Assembly (NCBI RefSeq): GCF_000155595.1
Contig: NZ_DS989904.1
Span: forward strand, 961,354 to 1,025,353
From: Synechococcus sp. PCC 7335
GTDB taxonomy: Bacteria; Cyanobacteriota; Cyanobacteriia; Phormidesmidales; Phormidesmidaceae
DNA length: 64,000 bases
Direction: 5' to 3'
Shown: positions 28,777 to 37,399 of the stretch, piece by piece
How positions within the stretch are numbered: the stretch's first letter is position 1
Layout of the letters: each line of letters opens with the position of its first letter
Translations under genes and position numbers: made by a program
The notes under the pieces: model-generated
What the model saw: the letters and a program-made list of their open reading frames with translations, nothing else
Databases searched by the model: none
What the model was told of the DNA's origin: nothing

Positions 28777-29211
28777 ATGGCCAAGCACATTCGACCCATC
28801 GCCCTAGGGCTGATAGAACACCAAAATCATCTTTTTGTTAGCCAAGGACAAGACAAAAAAACCAAAGCAACGTTCTATCGATTTTTAGGCGGTGGTATCG
28901 ACTTTGGTGAGACCAGCAAAGCTGCGCTAGTTCGAGAGTTTCAAGAAGAAATTCAAGCTGAGCTGACAGATATTGAGTATCTAAGCTGTTTGGATAATAT
29001 TTTTACGCTCAACGATAAACCTAAGCATGAGCTGATTCAGTTGTTTCGATGTCGGTTTGTAGACAAGGCGTTCTATCAGCTAAATAAGAAATTTGCTCTG
29101 GTGGAAGGCGATCGCACTACCCAAGCCTTTTGGATCAAGACGGCAGACGTCTTGGTTGGGCAACGTCGGCTGGTCCCTGAAAGCTGCCTAAAATATTTGA
29201 CGAGTCAATAA
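28777..29211 (+). CDS. NUDIX hydrolase
   Basis: 144 residues from ATG 28777 (the frame extends upstream into DUF3531, but family proteins begin near IRPIALGLIEHQNHLFV). The Nudix box G-x5-E-x7-REUxEE-x-U is present as GGGIDFGETSKAALVREFQEEIQ, with all catalytic glutamates. It hydrolyses a nucleoside-diphosphate-linked substrate; which one cannot be inferred. It lies directly behind the DUF3531 gene. Confidence 0.9.
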   Translation: MAKHIRPIALGLIEHQNHLFVSQGQDKKTKATFYRFLGGGIDFGETSKAALVREFQEEIQAELTDIEYLSCLDNIFTLNDKPKHELIQLFRCRFVDKAFYQLNKKFALVEGDRTTQAFWIKTADVLVGQRRLVPESCLKYLTSQ

Positions 29212-29293
29212 GTCCAATTGCACTCAAAATCAACATTTTAACGTTTTGGCTGACTTCGTTTTGTTTTGTACAGCGTTGTAGAAAGAGGTGCGC

Positions 29294-31393
29294 GTGCCTA
29301 GTTTCAACCGTTTGAGTATTCAATCGAAGCTAATGTCGATGCTCCTGGCTGTAAGCATCGGGTCTATTATCGTAATCGCCTATGAAGGCTATCGTAGCGG
29401 TCGAAAAGCGCTAGCCGGTAGCTTTGAAAAGCAGCTTACTAGCCTACGTGCGGCAAAGGCCAGACAAATAGAGAACTATTTTCAAAGGCTGCGTAGCGAA
29501 ATCCAAGTTTACGGCAGCACACCTAGCACGATCGAAGCAATGAAGGCTTTCAGCTCGGCATACGACTCGGTTCTAGATGAATCAGATTCGATCGATGTGC
29601 GACGAACAAATGGTCTGCGTGACTTCTATCGAAACGAATTTGTCCCAGCGCTGGTCGAGAGAACAGGGCTCGCTGTCGACTCGGATGTCTATTTACCCTC
29701 TACAATTGTTTCTCGCTATCTGCAATTCGAATATATCGTCGAAAATCCTAATCCTATTGGTGATAAAGAAGAGTTTGAAGGACCGACCGATAGTACCGAC
29801 TACAGCCAAGCGCATAGACGCTATCATCCAATCTTCAGGAAAGTTGTTGAAGAGCTTGGCTACTACGATCTGTTCTTAATCGATAATCAGGGGAATGTTG
29901 TTTACTCCGTCGAAAAGGAGATCGATTTCGCAACTAGCCTGCTCTTTGGCGCTGCTAGCTCTAACCTAGCCGAAGTGTATAAAGATGCTCAAAGACAGAA
30001 TAGTGGCTATGTAGCTATGGTCGATTTTGAGTTCTACATTCCTTCCTATAGTGCGCCGGCCGCGTTTATGGCAACGCCTATCTATGATGGAGTAGAGCTA
30101 GTGGGCGTGATGGCCATACAGCTTTCAGTAGACGAAATCAACCGAGTGATGACAGGCAACCAACGCTGGGTTGCTGACGGTCTAGGGGAAACGGGTGAGA
30201 CTTTCTTAGTTGGAGAAGATTCGATGATGCGCTCAGATTCTAGGGTGCGTCTTGAAGATCCTGATAGGTATTTTGCAGCGATCGCAGCCACCGCAACAGA
30301 TACAGAACAAATCGAACGCATCCGGCAGCTAGAAACCTCTATTCTCAGTCAGGAGGTTAACAACCAGGCGATTGACAGTGCCCAAGAGGGGCAATCTGGC
30401 ATCGATACGGTGATCAATTACCTTGGTGAACCTGTGCTTAGCGCCTACGCGCCGCTAGATATTCGAGGCGTTGACTGGGTTATCGCCTCAGAAGTTGATG
30501 AAGCTGAGATCTTTGCACCTGTCTCTATATTTGCAAGGCGTGTTTTGATCTCGGCAGCTGGGCTAGTGTTCTTGATTACGTTAGCCTCTCTGTGGCTAGC
30601 TAGGGCCTTTTTGAAGCCAGTCAACCGGCTAAGTGAAGGCTTTCGCCGACTAGCGCTAGGGCACCAGGAAGTACTTGTCGACGTGCTAGCAGACGATGAG
30701 CTGGGGGAGCTGACCAAGGCGTTCAACCACATGGTCAAGAAGAACCGTAAAACTAGCGCGTTAGTCTCTCAAAAAACGCAGGAAACTGAAGCGCTACTTC
30801 TCAATATGTTTCCAGCTTCGGTAGCAAAGCGTCTGAGGAAAGGTGAGGACCTGATTGTCGATGAAGCCGAGAGCGTCACGGTTGTATTTATCAACGTGCT
30901 AAATTTTCAGCACCTAACAGAAGAACTAAAGCCCAGAAAAGCAATTGAAGTCTTAAACGATCTCGTTAAAGCCCTAGATGAAGCAACCGAGAGTCATGGC
31001 GTTGAAAAGATTAAGACAACTGGCAGCGAGTACTTGGCGGTCAGTGGTCTATCGGTAGCGCGGCTAGATCACAGCAAGCGAATTATCGACTTTGCAGCCG
31101 AGTCTCTCCAAATTGTCGCTCAAGTCAACCGCGAATGGAAGGTCAATCTAAAAATGAGGATAGGCGTTCACACAGGAGGCGTCATGGCCGGAACAGTTGG
31201 CACGCAGCGTCTGATTTACGACGTCTGGGGCGATACGGTAGTGACAGCGCACCATGTACAGTCAGCCGCTGCGCCCAACAGCATCTATGTCACTAAGGCT
31301 GTCGTTGGCCGTTTAAGCGATCTGTATGATTTTGAGCCTACCTTTGATGTTGAGTCGCGAGAAAACCTACCTATCTTTCGAGTCAAAATATAG
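29294..31393 (+). CDS. Membrane receptor with HAMP and degenerate class III nucleotide cyclase domain
   Basis: 699 residues from GTG 29294 (SD AGAGG 6-10 bp upstream; another GTG at 29288 overlaps the SD). Membrane helices at ~13-31 and ~415-437 bracket a dCache-like extracytoplasmic sensor of ~380 residues. A HAMP linker (KPVNRLSEGFRRLALG) follows, then from ~500 a cyclase homology domain. The metal Asp positions read FINVLNF (normally F-x-D-I) and KTTGSEY (normally G-D), and the Asn/Arg pair of WGDTVN.A.R reads WGDTVVTAHH. The substrate-side Lys (EKIKT) remains. It looks like a pseudo-cyclase receptor, followed 71 bp later by the channel gene. Confidence 0.82.
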   Translation: MPSFNRLSIQSKLMSMLLAVSIGSIIVIAYEGYRSGRKALAGSFEKQLTSLRAAKARQIENYFQRLRSEIQVYGSTPSTIEAMKAFSSAYDSVLDESDSIDVRRTNGLRDFYRNEFVPALVERTGLAVDSDVYLPSTIVSRYLQFEYIVENPNPIGDKEEFEGPTDSTDYSQAHRRYHPIFRKVVEELGYYDLFLIDNQGNVVYSVEKEIDFATSLLFGAASSNLAEVYKDAQRQNSGYVAMVDFEFYIPSYSAPAAFMATPIYDGVELVGVMAIQLSVDEINRVMTGNQRWVADGLGETGETFLVGEDSMMRSDSRVRLEDPDRYFAAIAATATDTEQIERIRQLETSILSQEVNNQAIDSAQEGQSGIDTVINYLGEPVLSAYAPLDIRGVDWVIASEVDEAEIFAPVSIFARRVLISAAGLVFLITLASLWLARAFLKPVNRLSEGFRRLALGHQEVLVDVLADDELGELTKAFNHMVKKNRKTSALVSQKTQETEALLLNMFPASVAKRLRKGEDLIVDEAESVTVVFINVLNFQHLTEELKPRKAIEVLNDLVKALDEATESHGVEKIKTTGSEYLAVSGLSVARLDHSKRIIDFAAESLQIVAQVNREWKVNLKMRIGVHTGGVMAGTVGTQRLIYDVWGDTVVTAHHVQSAAAPNSIYVTKAVVGRLSDLYDFEPTFDVESRENLPIFRVKI

Positions 31394-31464
31394 AGACATA
31401 TAGAGACCCTGTTCAAAAGCTGGAGAACCTAACTACCTCAAACAACTGGAGAGCGCTAAAAGCT

Positions 31465-32943
31465 ATGAATGTATCACTTGCGGATGATTGGCTGCGATGG
31501 GGGCTGATCCTAATGCTAGGCTTCCCCACCCTAATGCTGCTAGTCGGTGAGCTGGTCTTGCAATTAGATAAGCTCAATCATCCCATGGTGAAGGTAGCTA
31601 AAGAGCTGCGGACCTTCGTGTTTCCGCTTTCAGCGCTGTTTTTTTTGCTAACGCGTGTTCTAGAGCTAAGCAGTGACTGGGTTGTTATCAAAATTATTGA
31701 AACGCTAGCGTGGGTCGCCCTAATCGCGGCGGCGCTGTCGTTTGCTAACGTGTTGCTCTTCACGGGAGCAAAGCCGCACTCTTGGCAAGCGGAGATGCCC
31801 AAGCTATTTCGTGACTTAGTCCGCGTGTTTTTGATCGCGCTAGGGGCTGCTCTAGTCCTGCGTGAAGTGTTCGGTCAAGATCTAGGCGGCTTGATCACGG
31901 CTTTAGGCTTAGGCGGCGTCGTCCTTGGCTTTGCGCTACAAGATACTTTAGGCAATCTCATTTCTGGAATGGCACTGCTCTTTGAGCGGCCCTTCCAGGT
32001 TGGAGATTGGTTAGAGATAGACGGCAATACAGGCAAGGTGATCGAGGTCAACTGGCGCTCTGTGCATATTGTCACTAGAGAGCTAGAGATGCTAGTCGTA
32101 CCCAACTCTGTTCTCTCTCAGGCTGTCATTCGTAATTACAACGGCCCCCAGCCGCGCCACATAGAACCAGTCGATATTGGCTTTTCGTATAGCGATCCGC
32201 CTAATAAGGTCAAGCAGGTGATGCTAGAAACAGCACTAGGCACAGACGGTGTACTAAAGCAGCCAGCTCCAGTTGTGCATACGATTTCCTACGATGATTT
32301 TTCCATCACCTATCGGGTTCGATTGTTTCTGGCAAACTATGCGCTAGTACCCACTATTAGAGATGAGTTCGTGACACGGATATGGTACGCAGCCCAGCGA
32401 AATGGTTTATCGATTCCGTTCCCAATTCGCGATGTGTATCATCATCATGTGCCAAAGGTAACGGAAGGTGAGACGCTACAACGGTTGGCATACTATATGA
32501 AATCCTTGCCAAGTTTAGCCATAGTAGAAGATAGCGTCTTAGAAGCCATCGCTGCCCAAGCCAGCTTTCGTCATTTTGGTAAGGGTGAGTCGCCGATTGT
32601 TCAACATCAGCAGGAAGTGAAGCTGCATTTTGTATTAGCAGGGGAAGCGATCGCTTTTTGCCAAGACGCCAAAGGCAAAAAATACACCATCGCCGAACTG
32701 ACTAGAGGTGACTTCTTCGGCTATTCTGCTGTCTTAGCTAACGAACCGTCGCCGATGACGATTACTGCCACTAAAGATTTGGAAGTTTTGATCCTAGAAA
32801 TCGAAGCCGTTCAAAAAATGCTGAACCAAACGCCTCTTTTTGCGCAGCAGCTCGGCGCAGTTATTGAGGATCGCCAGCGCAAACTCAAAGAAGCTCAGCC
32901 AACTGCTCACCGTAACGGTACGCTACTATCTACCACGAATTGA
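31465..32943 (+). CDS. MscS-type channel with C-terminal cNMP-binding-fold domain
   Basis: 492 residues. Four membrane helices lie in the first ~150 residues. The last is the pore helix GGLITALGLGGVVLGFALQDTLGNLISGMALL, with Gly/Ala packing as in MscS TM3. The MscS beta domain follows (FQVGDWLEID, VNWRSVHIVT, VVPNSVL). Residues ~345-470 form a cyclic-nucleotide-binding fold, but the phosphate-binding cassette reads FGYSAVLANEPSPMT where GE-x-A-L...PRxA is expected, so the ribose Glu and phosphate Arg are absent. It belongs to the bacterial cyclic-nucleotide-gated (bCNG) MscS group by architecture. The ligand is uncertain. Confidence 0.88.
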   Translation: MNVSLADDWLRWGLILMLGFPTLMLLVGELVLQLDKLNHPMVKVAKELRTFVFPLSALFFLLTRVLELSSDWVVIKIIETLAWVALIAAALSFANVLLFTGAKPHSWQAEMPKLFRDLVRVFLIALGAALVLREVFGQDLGGLITALGLGGVVLGFALQDTLGNLISGMALLFERPFQVGDWLEIDGNTGKVIEVNWRSVHIVTRELEMLVVPNSVLSQAVIRNYNGPQPRHIEPVDIGFSYSDPPNKVKQVMLETALGTDGVLKQPAPVVHTISYDDFSITYRVRLFLANYALVPTIRDEFVTRIWYAAQRNGLSIPFPIRDVYHHHVPKVTEGETLQRLAYYMKSLPSLAIVEDSVLEAIAAQASFRHFGKGESPIVQHQQEVKLHFVLAGEAIAFCQDAKGKKYTIAELTRGDFFGYSAVLANEPSPMTITATKDLEVLILEIEAVQKMLNQTPLFAQQLGAVIEDRQRKLKEAQPTAHRNGTLLSTTN

Positions 32944-32970
32944 CCGTTGCTAGCTATAGCGTTCGCCACT

Positions 32971-33630
32971 TTAGCAACGGTAGGATCCTGCGTCGTCGTA
33001 GGGCGCTTGGGAACGCTTATCAAGATGATTGGCTGAATGCGTTCGGTGATTGCTATAGAGCAGGGAAACTGAAGATGAGTCCGGCGAGGGTTGTTCTTGT
33101 GAGCGCACCAAAGAAACAACAACGCCAAGAACACCGACCACGATAACGGCTCCAATCACAAGCAGGACTATGCGAAATCCATCTGCGCCTTCAACGCTAT
33201 CAAGGGCTGGATAGGCATAGATAGACTCTCGATCAAAGGTCTCTTGATTTAGCGGTGGTCGTAGCTGGTCTGTAGGCGCTTTAGGCGCTTGCGAAGCACT
33301 TTCTGAAAGATTTGTAGGGAGAATGATAAGTTGGATGCCTGCTTCGGTGAGCAAACCAACCGCTGTCGGATCAACGACATTTTGAACAACCACAACCTGT
33401 TGCCAGCTAGGTGAAAAGCGGCTGATAAAATCGAGCTTGGACTTGGTCAGAAGGGCACTCTTTCTATCTAGCTGAACCGTGCAGAAGATAATTTCACGTT
33501 CGGTAAGGATATCAACCGTACCTCCCTGCTCGCCAATTGGTACGTCAACCGAGGCCCCTTTTCCAGCCTGCTTTAGACGCTCTGCGTAGGCTTCTTTTAG
33601 TTCTGCGTCGGTCTGAAAAACCCTATCCAC
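32971..33630 (-). CDS. Membrane-anchored protein with possible degenerate PD-(D/E)xK-like domain
   Basis: 219 residues. Residues ~5-110 read as a soluble alpha/beta domain with GTVDILTEREIIFCTVQL and later VVVVQNVVDPTAVGLL. The layout resembles the small nuclease-like domain D-IL-T..EIIEVK, but the E-x-K is replaced by C-x-V, so activity is doubtful. A linker precedes a strong membrane helix (~152-172, VLLVIGAVIVVGVLGVVVSL). The last 19 residues (to SYRC) are encoded inside a copy of the 51-bp repeat described separately. It is convergent with the channel gene. Function unknown. Confidence 0.55.
   Translation of the reverse strand: MDRVFQTDAELKEAYAERLKQAGKGASVDVPIGEQGGTVDILTEREIIFCTVQLDRKSALLTKSKLDFISRFSPSWQQVVVVQNVVDPTAVGLLTEAGIQLIILPTNLSESASQAPKAPTDQLRPPLNQETFDRESIYAYPALDSVEGADGFRIVLLVIGAVIVVGVLGVVVSLVRSQEQPSPDSSSVSLLYSNHRTHSANHLDKRSQAPYDDAGSYRC
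32973..33026. repeat. Diverged copy A of a 51-bp repeat
   Basis: About 80% identical to copies B/C at 33714-33821 (shared core GCGTCGTCG...GGCGCT.GGGAACGC). It overlaps the 3' end of the membrane-protein gene and provides its stop codon on the minus strand. Confidence 0.85.
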
Positions 33631-33995
33631 CCGAACTCACCACTATAGCTTTGCGCACTTTGCTTACTACTTCACAAGAGGCTACAGCCCCTGCTATCCG
33701 GCGCGAAGTCGATAGCAGCGGTAGGAACCCGCGTCGTCGCACGGCGCTAGGGAACGCCTACCAAGACAGCGGTGCGAACCCGCGTCGTCGTACGGCGCTA
33801 GGGAACGCCTACCAAGACAATCGCACGTAGGCGCAGCCTTCCCTTTGAGTATGCCCACGCATTGATATAGGTCGATACCGCCTGTCCATACAGCCTTCTA
33901 CTGCGAGATACGCTCAACGGTATATGCTAAGGCAAATGGAAAAGGTGTTCTAAACTACGGATCTTATCTTCAGATATTAGCCTACAAATCTCAGG
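33631..33995. other. Spacer carrying the repeat pair
   Basis: 365 bp between the membrane-protein gene and moaE. Its main content is the 51-bp tandem pair at 33714-33821. The remaining ~170 bp up to moaE show no gene. Confidence 0.6.
33714..33821. repeat. 51-bp tandem repeat, copies B and C
   Basis: Two adjacent near-identical units (offset 51 bp, 33726 to 33777) with core GCGTCGTCG.ACGGCGCTAG. The period is a whole number of codons; read on the plus strand it encodes NPRRRTALGNAYQD and on the minus strand APCDDAGSYRC. The repeated peptide is a by-product, not a gene. Confidence 0.92.
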
Positions 33996-34505
33996 CTACG
34001 GAACGCTAGCTGCTTCATGCTGGTCGACTTCACAAGCTGCAATACTCACCCAGCTAGTAGATCCGTCCTGCCAATGTTCTTTCTTCCAGATCGGCGCATT
34101 GTGCTTCAGCGTGTCAATAGCATATTGACACGCGGCAAAGGCTTCGGCTCGGTGCGGGCTACCGATAGCTACTAGGACACTAATCTCACCTACTGTCAGC
34201 TTGCCGGTGCGGTGATGGATGACAATACGGGTGATGTCGGGCCACTGCTGACGAATTTGGGCGGCGATTTGTTGGAATACCACGATGGCCATCGGTTCGT
34301 AGGCTTGGTATTCGAGAGCAATGACGGGCTGACCGTCGGTTTGGTTACGGACCATGCCGCTAAAAAGCGCGATCGCACCATTGGCTCCATCGTCCGCTAG
34401 CGCATAGGCCTGAGCTAGATCAAGTGGGCAGAAGGCGATCGCTAGACTGTCATTCGAATGCAGGTGGGCTGGGCCCGTAGCTGTAAAAGAGGGATCCGCG
34501 AGCAT
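33996..34505 (-). CDS. moaE: Molybdopterin synthase catalytic subunit MoaE
   Basis: 169 residues. The MoaE core is complete: GAIALFSGMVRNQ, ALEYQAYEPMA, HRTGKLTVGEISVLVAIGSPHRAEAF and the C-terminal active-site stretch APIWKKEHW with both lysines. It transfers sulfur from the MoaD thiocarboxylate to precursor Z in molybdenum cofactor synthesis. The first ~20 residues (TATGPAHLHSNDS) are non-conserved and the start could be slightly later. No moaD lies adjacent. Confidence 0.94.
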   Translation of the reverse strand: MLADPSFTATGPAHLHSNDSLAIAFCPLDLAQAYALADDGANGAIALFSGMVRNQTDGQPVIALEYQAYEPMAIVVFQQIAAQIRQQWPDITRIVIHHRTGKLTVGEISVLVAIGSPHRAEAFAACQYAIDTLKHNAPIWKKEHWQDGSTSWVSIAACEVDQHEAASVP

Positions 34506-34656
34506 AGAACTTGTAAAGAGTGCTGTGTTTGCTAACGTGTTGGTTTAAGGGACATGAAGATGGTCACAGTCGAAGTCGTTGAAACCAGTAGAGACTATCT
34601 AGTAAAAACTATCTATTGCTATCAAGATAGCTCGAAGCACAGTCACTAGGTTTATA

Positions 34657-35808
34657 TTAAGCGCCTTTGCTGAGGGAGTAACGGGGTTTGGCGGAAGCGC
34701 TCAAGGTACTGTATAGCTGCTCTAGCAAGGTGATATTGCGGCTAAGCGTATAGCGCTCAAGAACGCGCGATCGCGCCTTTTTTCCCAGCAACGCAGTAAT
34801 ATCGGGGTGCTCTCTAAATAAGGGAAACAGTGTCTGCAGCTGGCTAGATACTTTCTGCGTGTTCAAAATCACACCCGCGCCCTGGTCTAGGACTTCTCCA
34901 TCCGCGCCAGCATCAGTAGCTACACAGGCAGTTCCGCAAGCCATGGCTTCTAACAGTGACAGCGATAACCCTTCTACTAGTGAGGGCAAAATAAATCCGT
35001 CCGCTCCCTGCAAAATCTTGATCCGGTAGTCCTCATTCGCCACAAAGCCTAACCACACGATACTCTTGTCTGAATAGAAAGCCCTAAGTGAGGCCTCTAA
35101 TGGTCCGCTACCGACAATCACCAGCTTATCGTGCTGATGCATATTCGCCGCTCGCCATCCTTTTAGCAGCGACTCTACATTCTTCTCCATGGATAGCCTG
35201 CCCTGATAGACGTAGAGCTGCCGGGCCCCGAACCGTTGCTTGATGCTTGATCTTCCTGGTGCATATCGAGAGATGTCTACTCCATTTGGAATGACCGCTA
35301 CTCGCTCCGCTGGGACGCCTAGCTTTACTAGCAGTGCTTGCTGAACCTGAGAAAAAACAATCACCTTATCGTAATTGGCTAGACGCGGTGCATAGACTTG
35401 ATAGGCCAGATGCTGCGTGCTAGAAGATAGGTTTCGGCGCTTGCTATCAAAGGCGGGATGGAAAGTGGCTACCAGTGGAATGCCTAGCTCCTGACAGATC
35501 TCCGGCAGCTTTAGGTCTAGCGGCGATAGAATCAGCGATGCATGCACGATATCAGGCTGTAGCTTCTGCAGCGTCTCGGTCAGCAGTTTGGCTGATCCTA
35601 GCGCTGGAATCGTTAGAATCTGTGACTTAAAAATGAAAGGCAGCGAGACCTCTTCATAGCTGATAGAGTCTTCTGTGGTATCGTCCGGCTGAGCAAAATG
35701 TAAGAACGTAACTCGGTGGCCTCTATCGAGTAAGGCATTCGTAATCTCTTTGCCATAGGTAACATTGCCGCAAAAAGGAGATTTTTTACCGAGCCACGCA
35801 ATATGCAT
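34657..35808 (-). CDS. Glycosyltransferase, GT4 family
   Basis: 383 residues in the GT-B fold. The N-terminus MHIAWLGKKSPFCGNVTYGKEITNAL leads into the acceptor domain with VATFHPAFDS. The C-terminal half carries the donor motifs IPNGVDISRYAPG, YQGRLSMEKNVESLL, VIVGSGPLE and the E-x7-E signature SLVEGLSLSLLEAMACGTACVATDAG. The acceptor could be lipid, sugar or polysaccharide; nothing nearby decides. It stands 150 bp from moaE, probably with its own promoter. Confidence 0.9.
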   Translation of the reverse strand: MHIAWLGKKSPFCGNVTYGKEITNALLDRGHRVTFLHFAQPDDTTEDSISYEEVSLPFIFKSQILTIPALGSAKLLTETLQKLQPDIVHASLILSPLDLKLPEICQELGIPLVATFHPAFDSKRRNLSSSTQHLAYQVYAPRLANYDKVIVFSQVQQALLVKLGVPAERVAVIPNGVDISRYAPGRSSIKQRFGARQLYVYQGRLSMEKNVESLLKGWRAANMHQHDKLVIVGSGPLEASLRAFYSDKSIVWLGFVANEDYRIKILQGADGFILPSLVEGLSLSLLEAMACGTACVATDAGADGEVLDQGAGVILNTQKVSSQLQTLFPLFREHPDITALLGKKARSRVLERYTLSRNITLLEQLYSTLSASAKPRYSLSKGA

Positions 35809-35959
35809 TGAGTTCTTTAAAGCGCTTCTTGAACCGTTCTATAGCGTAAGTGGTTTCACTTATCAGCTACTAGCAGTATATGCATATTGTGTAGAGCCTA
35901 TGACTATTATGGGATCAGTTTGTCACACCGATATGGCCTAATGCATAGAATCAAACGCA

Positions 35960-37399
35960 TTAAGCGGTTTCTTCAGCTGCTCCTCTGACCAGAGACCAGG
36001 TAAAAAATCCGCCGACGGCGACCATCATAGCGAGCAGCCCAAATACGGCTCGTAATCCCAAAAATGTCTCTGCAATTCCAGCAAGCGCCAGCGGCAGGCT
36101 AAGCGCAATGTTAATCACGTTGTTCTGTAAGCCAAAGACTTTCCCCCTCATCTCTTCAGGCGTCTTTTCTTGGATAGTGGTCTGCATCGGAATGCCGATC
36201 ATGGCGCCAAAGAAGCCTAGGCCCACTAGCAATACTAAGCTAGGTCCGATTTGGGCCGGAGCAAATGAGAGGCCTGTCAAGGTGGTTGCCATTCCCAGCG
36301 AGCCGACCAAGCTGAGCTGAGGCCGAGAAAACCGCTGCCCGAACTGACCGATAGCGATCGCACCCACCGCTAAGCCTACCCCACCTGCTGCTAGCAGAAA
36401 GCCAAACTGAGATGACCGCAGCGTAGGAATGACTTCTGCTAGCCGTACGGCGAGAACGGCTAGGGCTGCAAACACCGAAAACAGCACGATCAGCTGAATC
36501 AGGGCGCTTCGTACCTGTACCTGCTTTTGTAGATACTTCAACCCGTCTTTAATATCCTCCCAAGGCTTCGATGACTGAGTTGGCTCAGTGATGACTTCAT
36601 TAGTCGTAATCAGCAGCAGCAGCACACCAGCTACCGCGTAGCTGACACCAACTAATACTGATTTACCGACGCCGGTTCCATGGTCGATAGGCGATAGCCA
36701 GGCATCGGCCAAAGCAAGCACCGGCTCACCAACTGCAAATCCGATAATCACCGAGGCCATCATCGTCGTGGTATATAGCGAATTAGCAGGTAATAGATTG
36801 CTTTCTTCAACAATCAAAGGGATCGCCGCCTGCTCTGCTGGCGCGAAAAACTGAGTCAGGGTAGAAATCAGGAAAGTATCTAGCAGCAAGATGTAGAAGC
36901 CGACTGGCAATCCAGCTATCGCCCAGCCCGTTGTGACCCAAAGTAATGCTGGCAAGATGGCGACTAGCAGACCGCGTAGCAGATTGGTCATCACCAAGAC
37001 GGGCTTTTTTTTCCAACGATCCACATATACGCCCGCTAGCGAACCAAAGAGAACCGCTGGGATAGTGAAGGCGATCATGATGGCTGATACCCAGCCACTA
37101 ATCGTCTGATCGGGTGATTTGAATGCGTCAGAAATAATCGCAATCATCAAGACAAGATAGACCTTATCAGCCATCTGCGAGAATACCTGCCCGCTCCATA
37201 GGGTCAAGAAGTTGCGATTACGAAAGACCGGCCATAGCCCTGCTGACCCAGATACCTGAGTGTCTTGAAGCTTTTTGCCCTCGGCATCTAACTGTGCGGA
37301 TGACGCTTTGTTCTGCTGGTCGAGATGAGCTCTATTACTGCTGTGGCTAATGGATTCGCTATTGATGTCGTCGATGTCGGAGTCAGGCTCGCGCAGCAT
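35960..37399 (-). CDS. MFS transporter
   Basis: 479 residues from ATG 37399. The frame extends to 37456 but would then overlap recO more deeply; at 37399 the overlap is 17 bp, consistent with translational coupling to recO. About 60 N-terminal residues are hydrophilic, then ~12 membrane helices with loop motif [17 protein letters not shown] (~130), the family A-motif equivalent between TM2 and TM3. The C-terminal half contains [21 protein letters not shown]. It resembles cyanobacterial MFS_3/enterobactin-exporter-like carriers. Substrate unknown. Confidence 0.87.
   Translation of the reverse strand: MLREPDSDIDDINSESISHSSNRAHLDQQNKASSAQLDAEGKKLQDTQVSGSAGLWPVFRNRNFLTLWSGQVFSQMADKVYLVLMIAIISDAFKSPDQTISGWVSAIMIAFTIPAVLFGSLAGVYVDRWKKKPVLVMTNLLRGLLVAILPALLWVTTGWAIAGLPVGFYILLLDTFLISTLTQFFAPAEQAAIPLIVEESNLLPANSLYTTTMMASVIIGFAVGEPVLALADAWLSPIDHGTGVGKSVLVGVSYAVAGVLLLLITTNEVITEPTQSSKPWEDIKDGLKYLQKQVQVRSALIQLIVLFSVFAALAVLAVRLAEVIPTLRSSQFGFLLAAGGVGLAVGAIAIGQFGQRFSRPQLSLVGSLGMATTLTGLSFAPAQIGPSLVLLVGLGFFGAMIGIPMQTTIQEKTPEEMRGKVFGLQNNVINIALSLPLALAGIAETFLGLRAVFGLLAMMVAVGGFFTWSLVRGAAEETA

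Noticed and set aside
33537..33830. 97-codon + strand frame with a repeated NPRRRTALGNAYQD peptide
   Set aside because: The repeated peptide is simply the 51-bp DNA repeat read in an open frame; the rest is antisense to another gene.
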